A DNA stretch of 64,000 nucleotides from Tuwongella immobilis (GCF_901538355.1 NZ_LR593887.1:1650920-1714919); one strand, 5' to 3'; counted from the stretch's first letter, positions 36,631-44,866 are shown. The notes: generated by a model from the letters alone, not told the origin. Translations and numbers: made by a program.

Positions 36631-37125
36631 TCACTCGAAAATCGGGTGCTTGAGGGCGTCCTTTTGGGCGAGGATCGCTTCGATCTTCGGCTCGCCGGCC
36701 ATGGCGCGTTGGATCGCTTCCTTGGTGGCGGCGTAGTTGAATTCGTAAATCTTGGCGTTGTCCTTGGCGGCGGGGTGAATGAACACGCCGCAAACGATCA
36801 CCAGGTTGTCGGCTTGGCTGGCCGGAATGATGCCATCGGCAACGCTATCGGCGACGGCCTTGGCGACGGCCTTTTGAGCCGGGCCGAACATTTGAGCGGC
36901 TTGGGCCATGCCCTTGATGGTCACTTTGGTGATCATCACGGTGGCGGGCTTGCAAACCACGTTCGGAGCGATCACGGCCAGCAGGCTGGTGTGACCGGCC
37001 GATTGATTGGCCAGCGCATTGGCGAACGCCGTGCCGACCGGGCCGTCCTTCGAGCCAATCAACAGGTCGATATGCGCAATTTCATTGCCTTCACCAACCA
37101 GCGATTCACCGATGTACATCGACAT
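36631..37125 (-). CDS. fae: formaldehyde-activating enzyme (H4MPT-linked)
   Basis: Fae joins formaldehyde with tetrahydromethanopterin to give methylene-H4MPT, the entry step of H4MPT-linked formaldehyde oxidation in methylotrophs; several planctomycetes carry the pathway. The 164-residue protein has the family's usual size. Motifs are GEGNEIAHIDLLIGSKDGPV with the conserved active-site His18, AFANALANQSAGHTSLLAV, and NYAATKEAIQRAMAGEP near the C-terminus. The start is ATG 37125 with GGGGAT nine bases upstream. It stands alone, without mtdB, mch or fhc genes beside it, so the rest of the pathway must be elsewhere. Cytoplasmic. Confidence 0.95.
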   Translation of the reverse strand: MSMYIGESLVGEGNEIAHIDLLIGSKDGPVGTAFANALANQSAGHTSLLAVIAPNVVCKPATVMITKVTIKGMAQAAQMFGPAQKAVAKAVADSVADGIIPASQADNLVIVCGVFIHPAAKDNAKIYEFNYAATKEAIQRAMAGEPKIEAILAQKDALKHPIFE

Positions 37126-37370
37126 AATGAAAGATCCCCAACTTCGAGAGCGAGATTGCCCGGAAACCCGACGCGTGTGAGTTTACCGGACCCAACGCCA
37201 ATGGCAACCATCTTTCTGGTGAAACGATGCGTTTGTTGGCCGATCGTCACTCGCTTGAGCATTTCATTCGGTGAAATTTCTGTTCCAGAAGCAGTTGCTT
37301 CGACCGGGGAGCGGATCGCCCGGCCAATCTCGCCGGGCGATGTCGAGTTTCCAGACGGAATTGGCGGACC

Positions 37371-39170
37371 TTACTTCTTGCCACGCGGCGGTTTGATGTC
37401 GAACAGACCGAAGATATCATCCTCGGTCAGGCCCATATTGGCGGGGGGGCCGTTTTGCGAGAGCAGATCGTGGAAGATTTTCCGCTTGGCGTCCAGCACA
37501 TCGGCGATGCGCTTCTCGATGGTATTGTCCGTCGTGAAGCGAGTCACCGTCACGGGATACTTTTGACCGATTCGGTGGGCCCGGTTGATTGCCTGATCCT
37601 CAATCGCCGGGTTCCACCATCGGTCGAACAGAAAGACATAGTTCGTGAACTGAAGGTTCAGTCCCACGCTCCCGGTTCCGTAGCTCATCAGCAGCACATG
37701 GGCGTTGGGATCGCTTTTGAACTTGTCCAAGATTCCGGGGCGATCCGGCGAGGGGATTTTGCCATGGAATTGCAGCGGATTGTACGATTTCAACGCCTTG
37801 GCGATCACTTCCAACGGTTCGACCCATTGCGAGAAGATGATCGCTTTGCGACCGCTTTCCGCGACTTCTTCCATATCAATCAGTAACTGTTCGAGCTTGG
37901 CCGATGCCCCGGTGAGCGGGTCGAAGTTGCAAATCTGCTTCAACCGCATCACCAGTTGAAACACATGCTGCACGGTGAGCGTTTCGCCCATCTCGTTCAG
38001 GCGAATGACCCCTTCTTTTTCCGCCAGGTGATACGCTTCTTGCTGGGCGGGAGTCATTTCCAGGCAAAGATCCCGAAACGATAGCGGCGGCATATCGGAT
38101 TGCGCCAGATCTTTCGTTCGACGCAGAATGCAATCGCTGGTGAGTTGCGGCAGCAGTTTCGGCGGAGTTTCTGCCGGGATGCGGCCCGGATCGATGAACG
38201 CGAAGAGATTCACCAGATCTTCGGGGCGATTCTCAATCGGCGTGCCGGTCAGTGCCCACGAGCGTTCCCGCCGAATCGCGCGCACCGCCTGCGCGGTCTT
38301 GGAATCGCGGTTTTTGATGCGCTGGGCTTCGTCGATCACCACCAGATCAAATCCAACCCGTTCATCTTTCAGAATGTCGATATCCCGAGTGAGGATTTCG
38401 TAATTAATCAGCTTCAACGGGCATTGCGAGACAATCCACGCCGCGCGACGGGATTCGGTATCTCCGCCCAGCACCTCATATGGCAGATCGCCCGCCCACA
38501 GCTTCAATTCACGCATCCAGTTGAACATCAACGGCTTGGGGCAGACCAGCAGCACACGCCGCACCAGCCCTGCGTGCAGCATCAGACGAATCGACAGAAT
38601 CGTCTGCATGGTTTTGCCCAGCCCCATCTCGTCGGCCAAGAGCGCCGCGTGTCGAGGCATCAAAAAGGCGATGCCTTCGAGTTGATAGGGAAAGGGCTGA
38701 AACGGGACCGAGACCGATTTTCCGGCAAACACATCATTCAACGGCGGCTGCAACAGATACAACAGCCGATCTTTGAACAAGACCGTATCCGGTGTCGGAC
38801 GCGGAAGCACCGCGCGTTTTTCTCGCGGTGCCGCAGTGCCATCCGCACTGGTGGGAATGGGCGTTTCTTCGGGCGGAATCATCGCCGGTCGCGGGCTGTT
38901 CGGATCGAGTTCCACCGTATCGCTGGGCAGAACCGGCGGACGAGGCGCACTCTCCATCATCGGCGTGGGAAACCGCCACCCTTCGCTGGTGATGGTGAAA
39001 TTCAGCGGACCCACCGCACGCGTCCACGGGCGATCCCCCAACAGGCGGGCATCGCGCACTTGCACTTGCAGCGGACGATCGAACATGGCCAGCGGACGCG
39101 CCTCGACCGACCAGCCCAAGTCCAGCAATGCGGTTTCCGGTTCGGGCGATTGGTCGAGTTCAGGCGGCAC
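37371..39170 (-). CDS. SNF2-family DEAD/DEAH-box helicase-like ATPase
   Basis: The 599-residue protein has a divergent N-terminal ~150-residue region and then a two-lobe SNF2 core. Motifs are I: ADEMGLGKTMQ (GLGKT 183-187); II: DEAQ 280-283; III: WALTGTPIENR; V: GSVGLNLQFTNYVFLFDRWW; VI: QAINRAHRIGQ. DEAQ replaces the more usual DEAH. SNF2 proteins translocate on double-stranded DNA to remodel complexes; bacterial members of this kind are mostly unstudied. GTG 39170 has GGAGG eight bases upstream and overlaps the end of the upstream gene by 11 bp, so the two are coupled. No nuclease or defence gene is adjacent. Confidence 0.92.
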   Translation of the reverse strand: MPPELDQSPEPETALLDLGWSVEARPLAMFDRPLQVQVRDARLLGDRPWTRAVGPLNFTITSEGWRFPTPMMESAPRPPVLPSDTVELDPNSPRPAMIPPEETPIPTSADGTAAPREKRAVLPRPTPDTVLFKDRLLYLLQPPLNDVFAGKSVSVPFQPFPYQLEGIAFLMPRHAALLADEMGLGKTMQTILSIRLMLHAGLVRRVLLVCPKPLMFNWMRELKLWAGDLPYEVLGGDTESRRAAWIVSQCPLKLINYEILTRDIDILKDERVGFDLVVIDEAQRIKNRDSKTAQAVRAIRRERSWALTGTPIENRPEDLVNLFAFIDPGRIPAETPPKLLPQLTSDCILRRTKDLAQSDMPPLSFRDLCLEMTPAQQEAYHLAEKEGVIRLNEMGETLTVQHVFQLVMRLKQICNFDPLTGASAKLEQLLIDMEEVAESGRKAIIFSQWVEPLEVIAKALKSYNPLQFHGKIPSPDRPGILDKFKSDPNAHVLLMSYGTGSVGLNLQFTNYVFLFDRWWNPAIEDQAINRAHRIGQKYPVTVTRFTTDNTIEKRIADVLDAKRKIFHDLLSQNGPPANMGLTEDDIFGLFDIKPPRGKK

Positions 39171-39711
39171 GTTGGGATCCTCCCATCTTGCGATATTCCA
39201 TCATCGCCTCGCGGACTCGCAAGAACGGCTCGCTGAGATCAAAACTCCGATCCAGCATGGCCAACAGCGCGTCGATTCGCTCGGCATCCGCCTGATGCGC
39301 TGCACTGCGCAACAAGCGACCCTTCGTGGAAACATTGGCATGCACCGCATAGTCCCCACCCTCCGGGCAAGGCCATGGCGGAGCATCCGCAGGTTCCAAC
39401 AGCAATACCGGAACATCCAGCCGCTCGCGCATTGCCAGAGTTGCCGGGGCATCCACAATCAGCAGATGCACGGCCGTAGACGTCTTTTCGATCAACGTCT
39501 TACCAATTAACTCCGCATGCAAAAATTCTTCGAGCGTGCGACCATACAAAATCTGTTGGACCTTGTTGGGAGCGACCGACGACGACAACCGACATTCCAA
39601 CGGTCGTCCCCAACTGTTGGTCACCAGATAACCCCCGGCGTACCCGGTGGCATCGTGCATGATCTTCAGGAATCCCGGTTGCACCGCGGCGGGGAGAGCA
39701 TTCGACTGCAT
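39160..39711 (-). CDS. hypothetical protein translationally coupled to a SNF2 ATPase
   Basis: No family recognised. The 183-residue soluble protein has FLKIMHDATGYAGGYLVTNS, SSSVAPNKVQQILYGRTLEE and LIGKTLIEKTSTAVHLLIVD near its front, and a charged helical C-terminus (LRVREAMMEYRKMGG). There is no signal peptide. The start ATG 39711 has GAGGAG just before it at short spacing; the open frame continues upstream but without domain-like sequence. Its 11-bp overlap with the SNF2 gene suggests it acts with that ATPase, for example as an accessory factor, but nothing in the sequence shows how. Confidence 0.7.
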   Translation of the reverse strand: MQSNALPAAVQPGFLKIMHDATGYAGGYLVTNSWGRPLECRLSSSVAPNKVQQILYGRTLEEFLHAELIGKTLIEKTSTAVHLLIVDAPATLAMRERLDVPVLLLEPADAPPWPCPEGGDYAVHANVSTKGRLLRSAAHQADAERIDALLAMLDRSFDLSEPFLRVREAMMEYRKMGGSQRAA

Positions 39712-39970
39712 AGGCTCCTCATCCTCATGCGACCGATCGCGGACCGAGTCGATCGGCCAACGCGAACTGAGCAACGCAAAGTAGCGATGGATAGTATCGG
39801 CCGAATCCGGCGGCGGCTGAAGCAACGACCGGGTCGTTGGCCTCGGTATGGCCGAATTCTGAGCGTCAGCCCTTACCAAATCGGGTGCAGATTGCCCAGA
39901 ATTCCCAGAATTGTCCTCCCAAGTCGCAAGAATCGCACGCCAGGGCAGGCCACTGCCACCAGCATGGTGG

Positions 39971-41014
39971 TCAGCGAGATGATTCCGGATTCGGGCGATT
40001 GTCCCGGAATTGCCGATGGCAGGCGGTGCAGTCGCTGCGGATCTGCGTCAGTGCGGCGGCGATGGTCGTGGCATTGGGGCGATTCGCTGCCGCAGACGGC
40101 ACAGGGGGATTGCCCGGTGACGACGCTCCATTTAACGCGGCATCCAACGCGGTGGCATGCTGCGTGAGTTGGGCAAGATGACGCTGAAATTCCGCTGGGC
40201 GAGATTCGATGTCGGGCAGACGGGCATATTCGCGCACCGATTCGAGAAACTCGAGCGAGCGCGTCGCCATCATCGCCGAAATCGGCGCATCGGCGGCATG
40301 GTTGGATAACGCGGCCTGCAATGCGCTCCAATGATCGTCTAAGTTGACCATCGCCTCGACCGCATCTGGAATCGTCGCCCGTGGCGGATAATCGGCATCC
40401 GTTCCCGGCTGATTCGGCAGCGTCGGCGGCGATTCCACTGCGGCATATAGTCCGGCATACCGGGGATCGGTCCCGGCTGATTTCAAAAACGCAACCGCTT
40501 GTGGCAACGGACATTGCGGTTGATTGGCCCGCAGTGCCGCCATCGCCGCTGCCGGCCCGCGATGCTTGCCGTGATGACAATGCACATAGATCGGCCCGGG
40601 GAGATCCCGAATCGCCGCCGCGAGTCGCGCTCCCTGCAATGGCGAAATGCCGTCGTAGCCAACCGGCAGATGCACATACCGCATACCCCGCGCTTGAGCT
40701 ACCGCCACATCCGGCACGGCCCCATCTACAGAGAGAATCGTTTTCACACCCAATTGTGCGAGCGAATCAAATCCCGCCGCCCCTTCCGGACTACTTCCGG
40801 AGAGTAATGTCGGGGTGAGACGATAGACATTGTGCAGTCCCGGCCAATCGTGCCAATCTTTCTCGAGTAGAATCGCGGTCGGGGGCGATTCGTGGCCCGT
40901 GGCGGTTGCGGTGGTCGTTTCGGGGGCGATTTGGCGAGGCGGAGCGGGGGAGTCGCCCGAACAGCCGATTCCGCTTCCGAGTAGGCAAACGACGAAGAAC
41001 GATCGATACGGCAT
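39971..41014 (-). CDS. lipoprotein fusing a tyrosine-phosphatase domain to a cytochrome c'-like haem site
   Basis: The 347-residue protein begins with a lipoprotein-like signal ending at Cys18. A dual-specificity/tyrosine-phosphatase domain (~60-195) has the complete catalytic loop PIYVHCHHGKHRG: nucleophile Cys146, Arg152. A helical C-terminal half (~215-347) ends with a single c-type haem motif, SDCTACHRQFRDNR (Cys329, Cys332, His333), placed near the C-terminus as in cytochrome c'/b562-like four-helix proteins. The ATG at 41014 puts the signal first; the 92 extra codons upstream are not coding-like and run into the arsR gene. It is divergent from arsR, 63 bp away, and shares the operator region with it. 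Confidence 0.72.
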   Translation of the reverse strand: MPYRSFFVVCLLGSGIGCSGDSPAPPRQIAPETTTATATGHESPPTAILLEKDWHDWPGLHNVYRLTPTLLSGSSPEGAAGFDSLAQLGVKTILSVDGAVPDVAVAQARGMRYVHLPVGYDGISPLQGARLAAAIRDLPGPIYVHCHHGKHRGPAAAMAALRANQPQCPLPQAVAFLKSAGTDPRYAGLYAAVESPPTLPNQPGTDADYPPRATIPDAVEAMVNLDDHWSALQAALSNHAADAPISAMMATRSLEFLESVREYARLPDIESRPAEFQRHLAQLTQHATALDAALNGASSPGNPPVPSAAANRPNATTIAAALTQIRSDCTACHRQFRDNRPNPESSR

Positions 41015-41025
41015 CGTGAAATCTC

Positions 41026-41061
41026 TTGACGAATCCAAATCCATCGTTAATCTACGATGGA
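41026..41061 (+). promoter_or_regulatory. arsR promoter with ArsR operator dyad
   Basis: A -35-like TTGACG (41026-41031) is followed after 16 bases by TAATCT (41048-41053), a weak -10. A perfect dyad, TCCATCGT, six bases, ACGATGGA (41040-41061), covers the -10. It matches the geometry of ArsR/SmtB operators, and the same core recurs at 41409-41436. It lies between arsR and the divergent phosphatase-cytochrome gene, so it may control both. Confidence 0.75.
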
Positions 41062-41077
41062 CGATGAGGGCGAGAAT

Positions 41078-41407
41078 ATGAGTCCGCGAAAATGTGTGAA
41101 TCTGGAATCCTCCGAATCCACCCCGGTGCCGGATCGTTCCCAAGACGATGCCGAGTTGGCGCGACTGGCGTGGGCGATTGCGCATCCGGCACGGGTTCGC
41201 ATTCTCCGGCTCCTGCTCGCACAAGAAGCCTGCGTCTGTGGCGATCTGGTGTCGCAACTGGATCTCGCCCAATCGACTGTATCGCAGCATTTGAAGATTC
41301 TCAAGGAATCTGGTCTGGTGGTCGGGGAAATTGACGGGGTCAAAACCTGTTACGGGGTCAATCCCGCGGCCTTGCGACGATTACGGGTATTGATCGCCGA
41401 GTTCTAA
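41078..41407 (+). CDS. arsR: ArsR/SmtB-family arsenite-responsive repressor
   Basis: The 109-residue winged-helix protein has the DNA-recognition helix STVSQHLKILKESGL and, before it, the cysteine pair in ACVCGDL (Cys52, Cys54). This is the classic As(III)-binding motif of ArsR (ELCVCDL type). Arsenite binding releases the repressor from its operator. The start is set at ATG 41078, not at the in-frame ATG 41057: the latter lies inside the operator dyad, while GAGGG seven bases before 41078 gives a binding site. arsC and acr3 follow on the same strand. A second operator copy lies in the 33-bp gap to arsC. Confidence 0.93.
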   Translation: MSPRKCVNLESSESTPVPDRSQDDAELARLAWAIAHPARVRILRLLLAQEACVCGDLVSQLDLAQSTVSQHLKILKESGLVVGEIDGVKTCYGVNPAALRRLRVLIAEF

Positions 41408-41408
41408 T

Positions 41409-41436
41409 ATCGTCAATCGACGATCAACGATGAGGG
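41409..41436 (+). promoter_or_regulatory. second copy of the ArsR operator, between arsR and arsC
   Basis: The 28-base element here matches 41043-41070 at 24 positions. Both read ATCGT, six bases, ACGAT, two bases, then ACGATGAGGG. The central six bases differ at their ends only. The final GAGGG serves as the ribosome binding site of the following gene in both places. It implies either a second ArsR-controlled start for arsC-acr3 or repressor contact within the operon. Confidence 0.72.
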
Positions 41437-41440
41437 TGTG

Positions 41441-41860
41441 ATGGGACCAAAGCCACGAATCGTGTTTGTCTGTGTCGAAAATAGCAACCGCAGTCAGATG
41501 GCGGAAGCCTTTGCGCGAATGCTGGCCGGAGATGCGGTCGATGCCCACTCGGCGGGCAGTGCCCCATCGGGCAAAGTGAATCCGCGGGCGATTCAATTCA
41601 TGGCCGAGCGTGGGTACGATCTTTCGACGCACACGTCGAAATCGCTGGATGATCTGCCCGTGGGTGATTATGCGGCGGCAATCACGATGGGGTGTGGCGA
41701 TAGCTGCCCGATGATCGTCTCGCCGATTCATGAAGATTGGGGAATTACCGATCCGAAGCATTTGCCGGATGAGGAGTTCCGTCAAATCCGCGATGGCATC
41801 GAGACGAAGGTCCGCGAACTATTGGGCCGCATCGGCGTGCCGGTGGTGAACCATGGCTGA
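41441..41860 (+). CDS. arsC: arsenate reductase ArsC (low-molecular-weight phosphatase type)
   Basis: A 139-residue protein of the thioredoxin-coupled ArsC class, which reduces arsenate to arsenite. The phosphate-binding loop is CVENSNRS (Cys11, Arg17). The two redox cysteines follow in TMGCGDSCP (Cys85, Cys89). Conserved DPKHLPDEEFRQIRDGIE fits the family C-terminal part. ATG 41441 is preceded by GAGGG four bases upstream; a GTG one codon earlier is possible. Its stop overlaps the acr3 start by 8 bp. Arsenite produced here is exported by the following gene. Confidence 0.9.
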   Translation: MGPKPRIVFVCVENSNRSQMAEAFARMLAGDAVDAHSAGSAPSGKVNPRAIQFMAERGYDLSTHTSKSLDDLPVGDYAAAITMGCGDSCPMIVSPIHEDWGITDPKHLPDEEFRQIRDGIETKVRELLGRIGVPVVNHG

Positions 41861-42923
41861 AGCGACTGCCAGCAAACGGATGAGCGTCTTCGATCGCTAT
41901 CTCACCGTGTGGGTATTTCTCTGCATGGTGTTGGGAGTGCTGCTTGGCCGTGCGGTGCCGCAAAGTATTGGTAGCATTCGGGATGTGGAAATTGTGGCCG
42001 GGTCGCAAATCAATCTCCCAATCGCCGTGCTGATTTGGTTGATGATTACGCCGATGATGATGCGGATTCAGTTCTCATCGTTGGCGTCGGTCGGTCGGCG
42101 GCCCAAGGGCTTGCTCGTGACGCTGCTGGTGAATTGGATCGTCAAGCCGCTGAGCATGGCGGCGTTGGGCTGGCTATTTTTCCAAGGGCTGTTTCTGCCA
42201 CTCATCGGCGAAGAATTGGCGAAACAATACACCGCCGGCGTGATTATTCTGGCGGCGGCTCCTTGTACGGCGATGGTGTTTGTCTGGAGCTATCTGACCG
42301 ACGGCGATCCCGCGTATACCCTCGTGCAAGTGGCGCTCAACGATCTGATCATGCTCGTGCTATTTGTGCCGATGGTGAGCTGGCTGGTGGGTGCAACCGG
42401 GCTGGTGGTGCCGATGCCCGTGCTGGTGACATCGGTGGTGGTGTTCATTGTCGTGCCGTTGGCGTTGGGCGTGCTGCTTCGCACGGTGCTGATTCGGCGA
42501 TTGGGCGAAGTCGCGTTTCAGGAGCGGATTCTGCCGCGGTTTCAACCGATTGCGGTGTCGGCGCTGTTGGCGATGCTGGTGATGATCTTTGCGTTCCAGG
42601 CGGAAAATCTGCTCAATCATCCGCTGCATGTGCTGCTAATCGCCATCCCGATTATTCTGCAAGTGCTGCTCAATTCGGGACTTGCGTATGGATTGATGGC
42701 ATGGCTGCGAGTGCCTGGCGCGATCGCGGCACCGGGGGCGCTGATTGGGGCATCGAACTTTTTCGAGCTGGCGGTGGCCACCGCAATTGCGCTCTATGGG
42801 CCGGAATCCGGGGCGGCGTTAGCCACCACGGTTGGCGTGCTGGTGGAAGTGCCGATGATGCTGTTGGTTTGCACGGCGTGCAATCGCACCCGCGGCTGGA
42901 TTGACCGGCGGGCGATGGCATAA
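41853..42923 (+). CDS. acr3: ACR3-family arsenite efflux permease
   Basis: The 356-residue protein has about ten membrane helices. Family-defining residues are Cys138 in ILAAAPCTAMVFVWSYLTDG and Glu332 in TVGVLVEVPMM, both implicated in arsenite transport. LIGASNFFELAVATAIAL in helix 9 is typical. ACR3 works as an antiporter using the proton gradient and is unrelated to ArsB. It is the last gene of arsR-arsC-acr3 and starts 8 bp inside arsC. A hairpin follows at 42934-42977. Confidence 0.95.
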   Translation: MAEATASKRMSVFDRYLTVWVFLCMVLGVLLGRAVPQSIGSIRDVEIVAGSQINLPIAVLIWLMITPMMMRIQFSSLASVGRRPKGLLVTLLVNWIVKPLSMAALGWLFFQGLFLPLIGEELAKQYTAGVIILAAAPCTAMVFVWSYLTDGDPAYTLVQVALNDLIMLVLFVPMVSWLVGATGLVVPMPVLVTSVVVFIVVPLALGVLLRTVLIRRLGEVAFQERILPRFQPIAVSALLAMLVMIFAFQAENLLNHPLHVLLIAIPIILQVLLNSGLAYGLMAWLRVPGAIAAPGALIGASNFFELAVATAIALYGPESGAALATTVGVLVEVPMMLLVCTACNRTRGWIDRRAMA

Positions 42924-42933
42924 TTCCGCGATT

Positions 42934-42977
42934 GCTACGCGGTCGCAACCATTGAAGCTGGCGGTGACCGCGTTAGC
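42934..42977. terminator. bidirectional hairpin between convergent acr3 and DUF2262-like genes
   Basis: Bases 42934-42944 pair with 42966-42977 with one bulged base (11 bp); loop of 21 bases. The right arm overlaps the minus-strand stop codon at 42973-42975. No U-tract. Confidence 0.55.
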
Positions 42978-43443
42978 CAATCAGATACGGATTGGTGGTG
43001 AGTTTGTGGTCGGTGGAAAGCGTCGCCACAATCGAGTGGCCACCGAACATTTCGATATCGCCATCATCAAAGTACAGCGTGAGTTCGCCTTCGGCATCCA
43101 CATCCAGCGAGGTGAGGTGGATGCGGTCGGCGAAAGTCTCGGCGTTGATGGGGGTTGGGTCAAATTCGTCTTCCCGCCAAGTCTCATTGTACAAATCGAT
43201 CATCCGCAGCGCGACGGCCAGCCGGAGGTCCGGTTCGTGCCGCCGAACCCAGGCGATTGAGGAGCGCAGCAGCGCAAGCAGAGACTCGCAACGCGGCGGC
43301 GCATGATCGTCATCAGACGATGGTGAAAGCGATAGGCTAATGGTGCCGCGCTCGCTGAGGGGAAAATCCTCGTTGCGCCAGTATTGAAGCTGGTCATCCC
43401 AGTCGAGCGTGCCCAGTTCCGGGTCGATCAGGTCATCGGCCAT
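42973..43443 (-). CDS. DUF2262-like protein
   Basis: The 156-residue soluble protein carries a C-terminal signature, LTLYFDDGDIEMFGGHSIVA, resembling the DUF2262 domain of bacterial proteins of unknown role. The N-terminal part (LIDPELGTLDWDDQLQYWRN) also fits: such proteins often begin with a phrase about comparing a value. No catalytic motif is seen. The start ATG 43443 has AAGGAG nine bases upstream; a TTG further up is less likely. The phosphodiesterase-like gene ends 14 bp upstream, so the two are in one unit. Confidence 0.62.
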   Translation of the reverse strand: MADDLIDPELGTLDWDDQLQYWRNEDFPLSERGTISLSLSPSSDDDHAPPRCESLLALLRSSIAWVRRHEPDLRLAVALRMIDLYNETWREDEFDPTPINAETFADRIHLTSLDVDAEGELTLYFDDGDIEMFGGHSIVATLSTDHKLTTNPYLIG

Positions 43444-43457
43444 GCGGTGGGACTCCT

Positions 43458-44858
43458 TCAAGCCAGGTCCAGAGCGTGCAGAATCAGGTCATGCACAGCG
43501 GTCATGGGGCATCCGGTGCTGGTGACGGGGTCATGAGCAGGAACGGGGGCAGTGCCAATCAGCAGGGGGCGATCGAGGGGATCGCTGGCGGCCAGTCCAT
43601 GGCTGCCGCGGACGATTTTGGCATCCAACGGCACAACATCCATCGCCATGCGGAAGCCGAGTTTCTTTTGCACGAGTCGGCGGATGGCATGGAGTTTCGG
43701 GAATCGAAACTTCGGATCGTAGAACATTTCGCAGGGGTCGAAGCCCGGTTTGTGGTGGATGGCGACACAGTGTGCGAAATCGGGGGCACGGGCATCATCC
43801 AGCCAATACGGATACGCGAACCAGGCATTGGGTTGACTGAGGGCGATGATTTCGCCGGAGCGAGGGTGATCCAGATGGATTGCCGCACGTTCTTCACCCA
43901 CAAGCACTTGCGCGACGCCGGGAATCGGCAGCAGCAGGTCACGCACGCGGGGAAGATCCACCGGATTGGGCACCATCACATGGGCGAGCTGATGATCGCA
44001 GATGGCGAAGGCGCGGCTTTGGTACAGATCGACGGTTTCGCCAAACGGACCGTCGCGCGTTGTCAGCAAGCCAGCGGATCGCAGCACGCGATTGAGATAG
44101 ATCGGCAGATCGACATCGCAATGGCCGTATTCGCTGACCACCCAGACTTGGGCACCGAGTCGTTGGGCGGTGTCCAGGAGTGGGGCACAGGCGTCGTCTA
44201 ATTCCCGCACGGATTTTTCGAGATTGCAGCCAGACGGGCCGAATCGCTGAGGATCATAATCCAGGTGCGGCAAATAGACGAGCGTGAGATCGGGCCGATC
44301 CTGCTCCACGACAGCCGCCGCGCAGCGGGCGATCCATTGCGTGCAGGGAATGCCCGCCATCGGACCCCAGAAGGTGTGGAACGGAAATTTGCCGAGTTTC
44401 GCTTCCAACGCTTCGGAGTAGCCTTCGGGGGAACCCGAGATTCCAAAGACTTTGTTGCCATCAATGCCGTAATACGGCTTGGGCGTGACGCTGAACTCGA
44501 CATCGGCCCCCTGATTGAACCACCAAAATAACTTGGCGGTCTTGAAACTGCGGCCGCGTTCTTGGGCGCGTCGCTTGGCGGTGACGTAGACCGGCTCGGC
44601 TTGGATGAGCCGATTCGATTGTTGCCAGAAGCGAACTTCCATCGTGTCGCGGAACAGCCAACCATTGGCGACGATTCCATGCTCGGCAGGGGTTTTGCCG
44701 GTGAGAATCGTCGCTTGGGCGGTGCAGGTGACGGCGGGCAACGTCTCGACCAAGGTGGTCAGCCGCTGCGAAGCCGCCAGTGCGGACAGACGCGGGGCCA
44801 GCCGCAGCAATCGCGGCGTGAGCCCCACGGCATTGATGAGAATCAGCGGTGCCGCCAT
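43458..44858 (-). CDS. alkaline-phosphatase-superfamily phosphodiesterase / nucleotide pyrophosphatase-like enzyme
   Basis: The 466-residue protein reads as a type I phosphodiesterase/nucleotide pyrophosphatase. TLPAVTCTAQATILTGKTPA near residue 40 has the nucleophile Thr and is followed by EHGIVANGW. Metal-site regions appear as LPHLDYDPQRFGP, VVSEYGHCDVDLP and CVAIHHKPGFDP. No signal peptide is seen, which is unusual for secreted members and suggests a cytoplasmic enzyme. The substrate is unknown. ATG 44858 is chosen; a GTG at 44870 would overlap the upstream stop by four bases and is a real alternative. It follows an aminotransferase gene directly. Confidence 0.78.
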   Translation of the reverse strand: MAAPLILINAVGLTPRLLRLAPRLSALAASQRLTTLVETLPAVTCTAQATILTGKTPAEHGIVANGWLFRDTMEVRFWQQSNRLIQAEPVYVTAKRRAQERGRSFKTAKLFWWFNQGADVEFSVTPKPYYGIDGNKVFGISGSPEGYSEALEAKLGKFPFHTFWGPMAGIPCTQWIARCAAAVVEQDRPDLTLVYLPHLDYDPQRFGPSGCNLEKSVRELDDACAPLLDTAQRLGAQVWVVSEYGHCDVDLPIYLNRVLRSAGLLTTRDGPFGETVDLYQSRAFAICDHQLAHVMVPNPVDLPRVRDLLLPIPGVAQVLVGEERAAIHLDHPRSGEIIALSQPNAWFAYPYWLDDARAPDFAHCVAIHHKPGFDPCEMFYDPKFRFPKLHAIRRLVQKKLGFRMAMDVVPLDAKIVRGSHGLAASDPLDRPLLIGTAPVPAHDPVTSTGCPMTAVHDLILHALDLA

Positions 44859-44866
44859 CGAGCATC

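Noticed and set aside
36458-36793. minus-strand frame with IPPRST repeats
   Set aside because: The peptide repeat only reflects the 18-bp minisatellite; the frame continues antisense-free into fae in another frame and has no start signal.
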